This document shows, piece by piece, positions 1-5,520 of a stretch of DNA of 6,882 nucleotides. The translations under genes were made by a program, and so were the position numbers. Each line of letters opens with the position of its first letter. Positions within the stretch are counted from its first letter, which is position 1. Under the pieces are notes generated by a model. The model saw nothing but the letters and a program-made list of their open reading frames with translations. It was not told the origin of the DNA and ran no database searches. The stretch is from the NCBI GenBank assembly GCA_021372185.1, contig JAJFUY010000372.1:1-6882 (forward strand). The letters are read 5' to 3'. This DNA comes from Chlamydiales bacterium (GTDB lineage: Bacteria > Chlamydiota > Chlamydiia > Chlamydiales > FEN-1388).

Positions 1-412
1 CAAAACCTGCTTTTTCAAATATTCTAATTGAGGCAGTATTCTGGGGGCGAATATCGGCATACAGCTTATTATAGCCCTTGCCTTTGGCATACTCTAAGAT
101 TTGCAAGATCACTCTATACCCTACACCCTTGCCTCTAGAATCGGGTGATACCACAATTGATATATAGGCAGATGTAGCTTCTTTTGCTTTATTAAAGCCT
201 ACAAAGGCTACAGGAGTACCATCTAGTAGCGCAAACACTGGAGGAAGATCTCCAAGTTCAAAATACCGTGTAGAAAATAGCTGCCAAAATTCCTCTTCAT
301 CCATTAGATGCGTGTGTACTGACATGCTTCTGGCATGTGCGTCAGATCGCCATGAGGCAAGTAATTTAGCATTTTCTTTTGTTTGTTCTACCGGCACAAG
401 TTGTATTTGCAT
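1..412 (-). CDS. GNAT-family N-acetyltransferase, PseH-like (partial, C-terminus outside window)
   Basis: The first 137 codons are visible, and the gene runs off the left edge. The reading begins MQIQLVPVEQ and has an N-terminal WRSD...H helix region (about residues 21-45). A beta strand ISIVVSP (84-90) leads into the acetyl-CoA pyrophosphate loop RGKGVG (93-98), followed by the late GNAT signature N125...SIRIFEKAGF (128-137). This fold transfers acetyl from acetyl-CoA to an amine. The WRxD opening and 'N..SI..FEK.GF' ending recall GNATs that acetylate amino-sugar nucleotides in pseudaminic or legionaminic acid synthesis (PseH type). That substrate is inferred partly from the adjacent spsF gene. 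The ATG lies two bases after the spsF TAA, and I see no good Shine-Dalgarno, so translation is probably coupled to spsF. An unrelated small-molecule or protein acetyltransferase remains possible. Confidence 0.85.
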   Translation of the reverse strand, partial: MQIQLVPVEQTKENAKLLASWRSDAHARSMSVHTHLMDEEEFWQLFSTRYFELGDLPPVFALLDGTPVAFVGFNKAKEATSAYISIVVSPDSRGKGVGYRVILQILEYAKGKGYNKLYADIRPQNTASIRIFEKAGF

Positions 413-414
413 AA

Positions 415-1197
415 TTACACGGTTTTATGTGGCACATGAGCATTGATAGCATGCCATGAGGGGTTATTTGCCAATAGAGTCATAATATCGGCTCTTGTAA
501 ATTCTGGATTTGTTGGGTAGAGCGCATCCAGGATATGCTTTATTAGCACAAAATCTTCTTCAGTATCTACTGTGAGCCTATATTGAGATTCATTTTTAGT
601 CTGCTGGAGATTTGCAAGCCTAAAAACTTCTGGTTGTTTCCAAATATAGGGCGTTACATGCTCTTTATCTATAGCACTTGTAGCCTCAAAAAAGGCTTTT
701 TCTAAGGCAGAGGTGCGGAAAATTTCAAAATCCATTCCAAGAGGATAGGTCCTCTCGTGGCATATTGAAAGATAGTCCAGAGTTTCATAATGCTCACTAA
801 AGCACTGTAGGCCTTTTTCTATAAGATCTGTATCTAATAAGGGACAATCTGATGTGATGCGTATGATTGCTTCAAGGCCAAAGGCGTCGGCTGCTGCCTT
901 ATAGCGGCTTAGCACGTCATCAACACTGCCTCTAATGCAGTGTAGACCCTCAAGGTTACACCAATCTAATATGGCATCATCTTGGCTAAGTGTGGTAGTA
1001 GCCACACAAATGCCCTCAACGCCTTTTACACGGCGCAGGCGCTCTATCTGATAGGCTAAAAGGGTTTTGTTGTTAACTTCTTTAAAAATCTTGCCAGGAA
1101 GGCGCGTAGAGCCAAGCCGCGCCTGAACAACAATCATGGTGGGGATAAACTGAGTCTGTGTTTGGCTCTTAGAAGCACTATCTAAAAAGGTACGCAT
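415..1197 (-). CDS. spsF: SpsF-family cytidylyltransferase-like protein (CMP-KDO synthetase homolog)
   Basis: This 260-residue protein has the nucleotidyltransferase signature QARLGSTRLPGK (residues 25-36), which binds the nucleotide triphosphate. It also has GSVDDVLSRY (90-99), the metal/nucleotide motif RITSDCPLLD (113-122), PLGMDFE (152-158), EHVTPYIW (179-186) and RLTVDTEEDF (207-216). These match in order the family called spore coat polysaccharide biosynthesis protein F, relatives of CMP-sugar synthetases. The likely role is cytoplasmic activation of an acidic or amino sugar for surface glycans. The 20 residues before MIVVQARLG are unusual, since most family members begin almost at that strand. 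ATG at 1137 is therefore an alternative start, but it has no Shine-Dalgarno. The 1197 ATG has AGAAGG 13 bases upstream, inside a palindrome. The gene sits between a small basic-protein gene and the coupled GNAT gene. Confidence 0.85.
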   Translation of the reverse strand: MRTFLDSASKSQTQTQFIPTMIVVQARLGSTRLPGKIFKEVNNKTLLAYQIERLRRVKGVEGICVATTTLSQDDAILDWCNLEGLHCIRGSVDDVLSRYKAAADAFGLEAIIRITSDCPLLDTDLIEKGLQCFSEHYETLDYLSICHERTYPLGMDFEIFRTSALEKAFFEATSAIDKEHVTPYIWKQPEVFRLANLQQTKNESQYRLTVDTEEDFVLIKHILDALYPTNPEFTRADIMTLLANNPSWHAINAHVPHKTV

Positions 1198-1221
1198 AGA
1201 TCAGAAGGTACCTTCTAATCT
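1198..1221. repeat. 24-bp near-perfect palindrome between two minus-strand genes
   Basis: The core AGAAGGTACCTTCT (1203-1216) is a perfect 14-bp palindrome. Flanking agat/atct extends it to 24 bp with one mismatched pair. It ends immediately before the spsF ATG and begins five bases after the upstream small gene's stop. On the minus strand it contains the only Shine-Dalgarno-like string for spsF (AGAAGG, 1211-1216). Possible roles are an operator for a dimeric regulator, a hairpin that modulates spsF translation, or a weak attenuator. No function is shown. Confidence 0.5.
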
Positions 1222-1226
1222 AATTA

Positions 1227-1361
1227 TTAAGCAGCTCTTTTTTTAGTTGTTTTTGAGTCACGTAGAAGTGCGCGACGTTTACCTTCTGCAGTTTGAACTC
1301 TTTTAGGAGCTGCAATTTTTTCTACTTTCTTTTGTTTTTCTTCGGTTTTAGTTTCTTTCAT
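1227..1361 (-). CDS. Small highly basic protein, 44 residues, unknown function
   Basis: The reading starts MKETKTEEKQ and ends KTTKKRAA. It is dominated by Lys, Arg, Glu and Ala, with an acidic/basic first half and a strongly cationic second half (PKRVQTAEGKRRALLR). It has no cysteine, membrane segment or signal peptide. I chose ATG 1361 because GGTGA lies seven bases upstream, and a good promoter sits 36 bases or more upstream on the same strand. In-frame ATGs at 1376 and 1448 would add 5 and 29 residues. The 1376 site has no Shine-Dalgarno, and the 1448 extension would run back through the promoter. The composition suggests binding to RNA, DNA or ribosomes. The RRALLR region is faintly reminiscent of the N-terminus of bS20, but too weakly to name it. 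It probably leads the operon with spsF and the GNAT gene. Confidence 0.55.
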   Translation of the reverse strand: MKETKTEEKQKKVEKIAAPKRVQTAEGKRRALLRDSKTTKKRAA

Positions 1362-1396
1362 ATTACTTTCACCCATTTTATTATTAATAAAGGCAT

Positions 1397-1425
1397 ATAA
1401 TACTAAATTATTTATATTAAGTAAA
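1397..1425 (-). promoter_or_regulatory. Sigma-70-like promoter for the small gene-spsF-GNAT operon
   Basis: On the minus strand, TTTACT (1425-1420, 4 of 6 to TTGACA) is followed by a 17-base AT-rich spacer and TATTAT (1402-1397, 5 of 6 to TATAAT). The predicted transcription start near 1390 gives a leader of about 29 bases before the ATG at 1361, which contains the GGTGA ribosome binding site. The plus strand of the same spot reads TATAAT (1396-1401) but has no matching -35 box. Confidence 0.5.
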
Positions 1426-1440
1426 TAAAAAAGTGTGTAA

Positions 1441-1470
1441 TTGTACACAAATGTTCATATCTGGTATGAA
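1441..1470 (+). promoter_or_regulatory. Candidate extended -10 promoter for the USP-like gene
   Basis: TTGTAC (1441-1446) is followed by an 18-base spacer and TATGAA (1465-1470), with TG at 1462-1463 giving the extended -10 pattern TGnTATGAA. Normal spacing puts the transcription start at about 1477-1479, at or next to the ATG at 1479. The message would then be leaderless or nearly so, which fits the lack of a Shine-Dalgarno. The -10 is imperfect, so this is tentative. Confidence 0.35.
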
Positions 1471-1478
1471 TGCTCGTT

Positions 1479-2831
1479 ATGAATGAAATTACCCGATTAC
1501 TCTTCTCTTGGGATACTGCGGCAAAAAAAGCCGGGCTTGAAGATGCTCCTGCTACCTCTCAAAGTGTTATAAAAAGCCTTTATATTACGTCAGTGAACCA
1601 CCAACTATCTTTTGTAGAGCGCCCTCAAAAAAAGAACTTTTTTGCGCATCTTTTTGAACAAAAAAATGAATCATTCCCAGTCAAAATAGCCAAATTACAA
1701 AATATATTGCTGTTAGCACAGTCTGGGCCTCTTAGCGACACACAAAGAGCTCAATGTGAAACTCTAGAAGAACGAATTAACGCCATGGGCCGCTATGTTT
1801 TTGCAAAACGCGCGTCAAAATCACTCTTTGCTCCCAAACTCGGCGCCTATCAAATACGCCTATTTACTCTTACCAATCAGCTTATTGCGCCTGATGAATG
1901 TAAACGCGATTTACCAAACCCAGGCAACACTCTCTGCTGGCTCAATGCTTCAATCAAATTTATGGCAGCGTGTGTTAGCTATGATGCTCATTTTACCACC
2001 AAAGGTTCAACAGCTGAGCAAGAAGAATTACGTAAATGCCTATTTCACCTAATAGAAGCGTTAAGAAAAAACTGGGATCAGCGCCTTGTAAATGCCCTCT
2101 ACAATGAGCTTGTAGTCGTTTTACAAAAGGGTGCTTTTGCAGATTTCTTTGGCGATATTCAAGATGCTGATGAATTTATTGTACGTCTAGGCCAGTATTT
2201 GCCGGCACAAGATCGTCCTACAATAACCATGGCAAAACTCTATAAAAGTTTTGATGATACGGTCTGGAAACCAGGCAGAGTTGATATAGTCCCAAAACTT
2301 GAAATTAGCCCAAATCAAGAAGCTGCATTTAGTCTAGAAGAGGCGTTTAGAGCAGAAGACCTCGTAGAAAACGTCAATTATTACTTTGTTGGCAATGAAG
2401 AAATAGACTACGTTGACCCCAAAAACTTTACAGAATATCACGTACTACTCTCAACGCCCACTCACCTAGAAATTATGATAAAGCGCGGCATCAGCTACGA
2501 TAGAGCGCTAAAAGCCGGCAGTGTAAGTAGGTCAAAGGTCATTTTAAGTGATTCAGGCACCCTTACACTAAAACAGTACTCCAAAATTACCAAAATTATT
2601 GGAGGTAAAGAGTATATAGTTGGTGCTAAAGAAGAAAAACCTCAACGTTTTCGCGCAGTAGCCGCTATTGAGCGCATTACCCCGCCAAACAGCCGAGATG
2701 GCCACTTTATTACCCATACAAGGGCCAAAAATGGCCAAATTAGTACCCATAAAGACTCTAAGGTTATCTCTAACCTTACAGAGGCTGTATGGGAAAATGC
2801 CTACTACCTCATGCTAGAAAAAACCAATTAA
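1479..2831 (+). CDS. USP-like (peptidase C19) deubiquitinase-type protein, candidate host-directed effector
   Basis: The 450-residue protein has no membrane segment or classical signal peptide. About 145 N-terminal residues resemble nothing I recognise. After them come the boxes of ubiquitin-specific proteases in the right order: a Cys box LPNPGNTLCWLNASIKF (145-161, nucleophile C153), QDADEFIVRL (228-237), PTHLEIMIKR (327-336, like USP 'P..L.I.LKRF') and a His box from RFRAV through DGHFITHTR (His409) to ENAYYLMLEK. The family cleaves ubiquitin or ubiquitin-like proteins from lysines, so a bacterial copy would most plausibly act inside a eukaryotic host. Oddities are an extra Leu between GNT and the catalytic Cys, Lys at the usual third-triad position with Asp426 one residue later, and no zinc-finger CxxC pairs. 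ATG 1470 would add three residues; I prefer 1479 because the apparent -10 box reaches 1470. Activity is unproven, and the protein could be a non-catalytic binder. Confidence 0.75.
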   Translation: MNEITRLLFSWDTAAKKAGLEDAPATSQSVIKSLYITSVNHQLSFVERPQKKNFFAHLFEQKNESFPVKIAKLQNILLLAQSGPLSDTQRAQCETLEERINAMGRYVFAKRASKSLFAPKLGAYQIRLFTLTNQLIAPDECKRDLPNPGNTLCWLNASIKFMAACVSYDAHFTTKGSTAEQEELRKCLFHLIEALRKNWDQRLVNALYNELVVVLQKGAFADFFGDIQDADEFIVRLGQYLPAQDRPTITMAKLYKSFDDTVWKPGRVDIVPKLEISPNQEAAFSLEEAFRAEDLVENVNYYFVGNEEIDYVDPKNFTEYHVLLSTPTHLEIMIKRGISYDRALKAGSVSRSKVILSDSGTLTLKQYSKITKIIGGKEYIVGAKEEKPQRFRAVAAIERITPPNSRDGHFITHTRAKNGQISTHKDSKVISNLTEAVWENAYYLMLEKTN

Positions 2832-2844
2832 ATAATTAATTATG

Positions 2845-2850
2845 TATAAT
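2845..2850 (+). promoter_or_regulatory. Candidate -10 box upstream of the disordered-protein gene
   Basis: A perfect TATAAT lies 14 bases after the USP-like gene's stop. The predicted start near 2857 would leave a 27-base leader carrying the ribosome binding site for the ATG at 2884. I find no convincing -35 box at 16-18 bases upstream, so readthrough from the USP-like gene is an equally good explanation. Confidence 0.3.
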
Positions 2851-2869
2851 GGGGTCAGAGTCTCTTATA

Positions 2870-2875
2870 AAGGAG
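2870..2875 (+). promoter_or_regulatory. Strong ribosome binding site (AAGGAG) that fixes the start at 2884
   Basis: AAGGAG ends eight bases before ATG 2884. The longer in-frame reading starting at ATG 2842 overlaps the TATAAT and this site and has no Shine-Dalgarno, so 2884 is the likely start. It is the best Shine-Dalgarno in the window, in contrast with the adjacent USP-like gene, which has none. Confidence 0.7.
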
Positions 2876-2883
2876 TTTCTGCC

Positions 2884-3531
2884 ATGACACAAATAGGCCC
2901 AAAACAGCCAATTAGCCATCAGCATGATGAGGTCAAATCCCCTCCAAAAACGACCAATAGACCCCAATCTCTTGCCGTAGACGTAACTATCGAGGAAATT
3001 GCCAGTTTTATCATACCGGCAGCGCCTGGGCCTATCCCATTAGACAAAGCCGATATCAGAATGAATGCCCAATTAAAGAAAACCCACGAAAACTGGGCAA
3101 AAGGCCCAAAAACGACATTTGCTGAACAGATTGAGCAAAAAGCCACCTTTTTTGCCCAGCGCCGCATAGAAAACTACACCTTTGATGCCTCAGGCAACAT
3201 GATAGCCAAACAAAATACCCCAGAAAAAGAGTCAGTAACCGCATCCAAAGAGCATAAATCAACCAAAAGTGCTCAAAAAATAATCGTAGACACAACAAGC
3301 ATCAAAAAAACTGTGCAAGCTGTAGATACTCTAGCAGGAAGAAACAGCATACATTCCCCTCGTGGGCCCTATAGCAAAGGCACCGAAAACCAAAAAATCG
3401 AGCAACAACTAGAGACCGAAAGACAAGAAGCCTCCGACAAAAGCCGCATTCGCGCCAAAAAAACCGAAATCGAAAAAGGTAAAGATCTGACGAGAGAAAA
3501 CCGCATCGAACGCCACAGACCTGTGTCGTAA
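2884..3531 (+). CDS. Polar, probably disordered protein of unknown function, 215 residues
   Basis: I do not recognise this protein. It is hydrophilic and lacks cysteine, membrane segments and a signal peptide. Residues 1-30 are rich in Pro, Gln, His and Lys. A short hydrophobic stretch SLAVDVTIEEIASFIIPAAP (29-48) is the only likely ordered or binding motif there. Residues 56-98 (DIRMNAQLKKTHENWA...AEQIEQKATFFAQRRIENY) could be helical. From about 105 on it is Lys/Glu/Ser/Thr-rich, ending in a charged segment (166-210) with coiled-coil or extended-helix character. It starts 52 bases after the USP-like gene on the same strand, so the two may be co-transcribed. An effector, adaptor or chaperone partner of that protein is possible, based on position only. 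Confidence 0.6.
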   Translation: MTQIGPKQPISHQHDEVKSPPKTTNRPQSLAVDVTIEEIASFIIPAAPGPIPLDKADIRMNAQLKKTHENWAKGPKTTFAEQIEQKATFFAQRRIENYTFDASGNMIAKQNTPEKESVTASKEHKSTKSAQKIIVDTTSIKKTVQAVDTLAGRNSIHSPRGPYSKGTENQKIEQQLETERQEASDKSRIRAKKTEIEKGKDLTRENRIERHRPVS

Positions 3532-3538
3532 CGGAAGA

Positions 3539-3647
3539 TTCAACGCAAAATCGCAAAATAGCTGCAAAAAACGCTAAAAAAATTCAATTAAGGATTTCAA
3601 CTTGTATTTTTTGCGCTTTTTGTTTTTTTTAGCGATTTTGCGTTGAA
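3539..3647. repeat. ~109-bp imperfect inverted repeat between convergent genes, possible bidirectional terminator or palindromic element
   Basis: The ends are perfect 16-bp inverted arms, ttcaacgcaaaatcgc (3539-3554) and its complement (3632-3647). Inside are more complementary pairs: cgctaaaaaaa (3572-3582) with tttttttagcg (3624-3634), and gcaaaaaa (3564-3571) with ttttttgc (3607-3614). The left half is A-rich and the right half T-rich, so the plus-strand transcript would have a stem followed by the U-rich run 3617-3630. The opposite strand also shows T-runs. It begins 7 bases after the plus-strand stop and 45 bases beyond the minus-strand gene's stop, as expected for a shared terminator. 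The long loop and nested alternative pairings are unusual for a simple terminator. Confidence 0.6.
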
Positions 3648-3692
3648 AATTTCATTATTTCAAAACACTAACGCAATAAAATACCATCACAA

Positions 3693-4526
3693 CTACTTCT
3701 TATGCTCCTGGATTTTAACTTTCCCTACGCCGCTATCCTTAAAAAAGGCTTTTAAGGCTACTGCGTGGGCTTTTGTGGGGTGGTAGTGGCCGCTTGAGAG
3801 CTTTATTTTTGAGAGCTTTTTCTTGCGTATCTCAAATACTCCAGGACATAAAACCGGAGCACCGGCTGAAAATGACGTATGCTGGAATTTACCCTTTTTC
3901 TTAATGCCGGCATATAACACTGCTTTGTCGTTTACGCGTGCAAGCGTAAACATATACTCGCCGTTTCGTAATGTTTTATTGCCAATTTTGGGATAGCCGT
4001 GTGAGAATTTGACCTTATATTTCTTAAGAGAATCATCTGCCAAATAGTGTACGCGATTTTTTTTGAGCTGCTGGACTTCATCATAATCAACATGAGCACC
4101 TATATAGTCCTGAAGAGACTTTTTGGTGTTGCTATTGTTCCACTCATCAAAAATACTACGAGCAAGCACTTCAAACGGATAGGGATGGTAAATCTTTTTG
4201 GTTTTCTTATCTAAAAGACCGGCAGTTTCCATAGCATAGGATCTTCTTGCCACGCATAGATCTGATTTCGTGATAAGCCGTCTTCTAAATGTTTCTAACG
4301 CTTTACGATGCGTTTTACCCCACACTCGGATAGAAAGTTCATTAAAGGCTGCTCCCGCAAGCATCCAGACATTGCTGTTCTGAATTTCTTTATGTGCAAG
4401 TACATTTTTGAGAATTCCTACTATCTTCCCATCTTTCAAACTTTTCAGCTTTTTAGCCACAGATGTAGCAGAATAACTTTTAGAATTATGCACAGTTTTT
4501 AATAAAGCAGTAGAGCTTACCTTCAT
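3693..4526 (-). CDS. IQM-like domain protein, tandem paralog B
   Basis: The protein has 277 residues and no signal peptide or membrane segments. A Lys-rich helical N-terminus precedes FNELSIRVWGKTH (61-73) and ETAGLLDKKTKKIYH (100-114). The C-terminal half reads NGEYMF...LYAGIKKKGKFQHTSFSAGAP (188-224) and LSSGHYHP (243-250), ending in a Lys-rich tail. The last half strongly recalls the conserved region of plant IQM proteins (YVGKKKKG.FQHSSF..G......SGHYHPT), including the upstream W...S-S...YL / LGP-like spacing. The IQ calmodulin-binding motif of the plant proteins is not apparent. The biochemical role of that region is not clear to me. ATG 4526 is preferred over GTG 4535 because MKVS aligns with the paralog's MKIA. 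It lies 62 bases downstream of its paralog and is probably co-transcribed. Confidence is high for a gene and moderate for the domain. Confidence 0.75.
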   Translation of the reverse strand: MKVSSTALLKTVHNSKSYSATSVAKKLKSLKDGKIVGILKNVLAHKEIQNSNVWMLAGAAFNELSIRVWGKTHRKALETFRRRLITKSDLCVARRSYAMETAGLLDKKTKKIYHPYPFEVLARSIFDEWNNSNTKKSLQDYIGAHVDYDEVQQLKKNRVHYLADDSLKKYKVKFSHGYPKIGNKTLRNGEYMFTLARVNDKAVLYAGIKKKGKFQHTSFSAGAPVLCPGVFEIRKKKLSKIKLSSGHYHPTKAHAVALKAFFKDSGVGKVKIQEHKK

Positions 4527-4588
4527 ACACGCCACGTAGATTTAATTTTAAGCCACATCTACACGATTAAGTATTTTTTGACTACAAC

Positions 4589-5431
4589 TTATCGGTGCGC
4601 TTCAATTTCTATTTTGGAGAATCCAACAGGCCCTAAGTTCTTTGGGTCTTTAAGGTAGTTGGCAAGAGAGAGTGAATGCCAACGCTCGGGATGATAATGG
4701 CCACTAGAAAGTCGTATGTGGACCAGTTTATTGTTAACGATTGTAAATTTACCGGCACACTCTAATGGCGCACCGAGTGAAAATGAGGTGTGCTGAAAGC
4801 GTCCCTTATCTTTTATGCCAGCATAGAGCATGGGGAATCCTTGCTCTTTGGTAAAAACAAAGATATATTCCCCGTCTTCTAAATGCGACCCATTTATTTT
4901 AGGAAGGCCATTTTCAAAGTGTACAGCGTAATTCAAAAGCTTTTTTTCTGAGAGGTATTTTACTTTTTTAGTTTTTAGTTCATCTATGAGGCTTTTATCT
5001 ACATGCTGTGTAACATAATTCTGAAAAGAAATATCATGTTCACTTTTATGCCACTGTTTAACAATTTTTTTGGCCACCCCCTCCCGAGGATAAAAATGAT
5101 AAATTTTTTTAGCTTTTTTATCCAAAACCCCTGCCGTCTCAAAGCCATACGTGCACTGGGAAACGCAAAGTTTTGATTTGCTAATTATTGAGCGTCTTAA
5201 AAATTCAAGTTCTTCAAGATGCGTTTTTCCCCAAACACGAATAGTAAGTTCATTCAACGCAAGGCCTGCCAGCTTCCAGCAGTCACGAGAGGCACCATCT
5301 TCTGCTCGTAAAGCCTTTTGTATCAACGACACAATTTTCTGATCAGTAAGTGATTTAAGCTTTTTACAAAGCTTTTTTGTAGATACAGAAGCAGAACTTG
5401 ATTTAGTAGATACAATAGGCGCAATCTTCAT
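4589..5431 (-). CDS. IQM-like domain protein, tandem paralog A
   Basis: The protein has 280 residues and aligns with the downstream gene almost end to end, with roughly half the positions identical by eye. Shared blocks are KKLKSL (23-28), LNELTIRVWGKTH (59-71), ETAGVLDKKAKKIYH (98-112), LYAGIKDKGRFQHTSFSLGAP (202-222) and LSSGHYHP (241-248). The invariant His, Ser and Gly residues in FQHTSF and SGHYHP are the best candidates for a binding or catalytic surface. The C-terminal half resembles plant IQM proteins without the IQ helix. The N-terminus (1-20) is Ser/Thr/Lys-rich and variable. The start ATG has a weak AAGAG five bases upstream, and the AT-rich gap shared with the divergent exporter gene must hold its promoter. 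An effector role is inferred from eukaryote-like resemblance and the nearby USP-like gene. I know of no enzymatic assignment. Confidence 0.75.
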   Translation of the reverse strand: MKIAPIVSTKSSSASVSTKKLCKKLKSLTDQKIVSLIQKALRAEDGASRDCWKLAGLALNELTIRVWGKTHLEELEFLRRSIISKSKLCVSQCTYGFETAGVLDKKAKKIYHFYPREGVAKKIVKQWHKSEHDISFQNYVTQHVDKSLIDELKTKKVKYLSEKKLLNYAVHFENGLPKINGSHLEDGEYIFVFTKEQGFPMLYAGIKDKGRFQHTSFSLGAPLECAGKFTIVNNKLVHIRLSSGHYHPERWHSLSLANYLKDPKNLGPVGFSKIEIEAHR

Positions 5432-5504
5432 GTATACTCTTATTATTAAATATAATTTTATATATACATAAGTTTTTATTTTCTTTTAATAAAAAATGTT
5501 AATC

Positions 5505-5513
5505 TGATACTAT
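5505..5513 (+). promoter_or_regulatory. Extended -10 promoter element directly upstream of the MFS gene
   Basis: TGATACTAT matches the extended -10 pattern TGnTATAAT with one mismatch in the hexamer (TACTAT, 5508-5513). It ends seven bases before the ATG at 5521, so transcription would begin at or one base before the A of the start codon. There is no Shine-Dalgarno in that space. A leaderless mRNA is the simplest reading. The -35 region is only AT-rich. Confidence 0.4.
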
Positions 5514-5520
5514 TTTAAAC

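Noticed and set aside
1396..1401. Plus-strand TATAAT as the promoter of the USP-like gene
   Set aside because: There is no -35 at suitable spacing. The same bases fit better as the minus-strand -10 box (TATTAT with TTTACT 17 bases away), and a closer extended -10 element precedes the gene.
1795..2052. 85-codon open frame on the plus strand inside the USP-like gene
   Set aside because: It overlaps in another frame a gene with recognisable family motifs, has no ribosome binding site and resembles nothing.
2919..3556. Three minus-strand open frames opposite the disordered-protein gene
   Set aside because: They are Cys/Phe/Trp-rich reverse readings of a Lys/Glu-rich gene. The plus-strand frame has a strong Shine-Dalgarno and sensible composition.
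3539..3647. CRISPR repeat or phage attachment site
   Set aside because: There is one inverted pair only, with no regular direct repeats, spacers, integrase or tRNA nearby.
4527..4588. Separate promoter or terminator between the two IQM-like genes
   Set aside because: Only a 6-bp GTAGAT/ATCTAC inverted pair and an unremarkable AT-rich stretch are present. Co-transcription is simpler.
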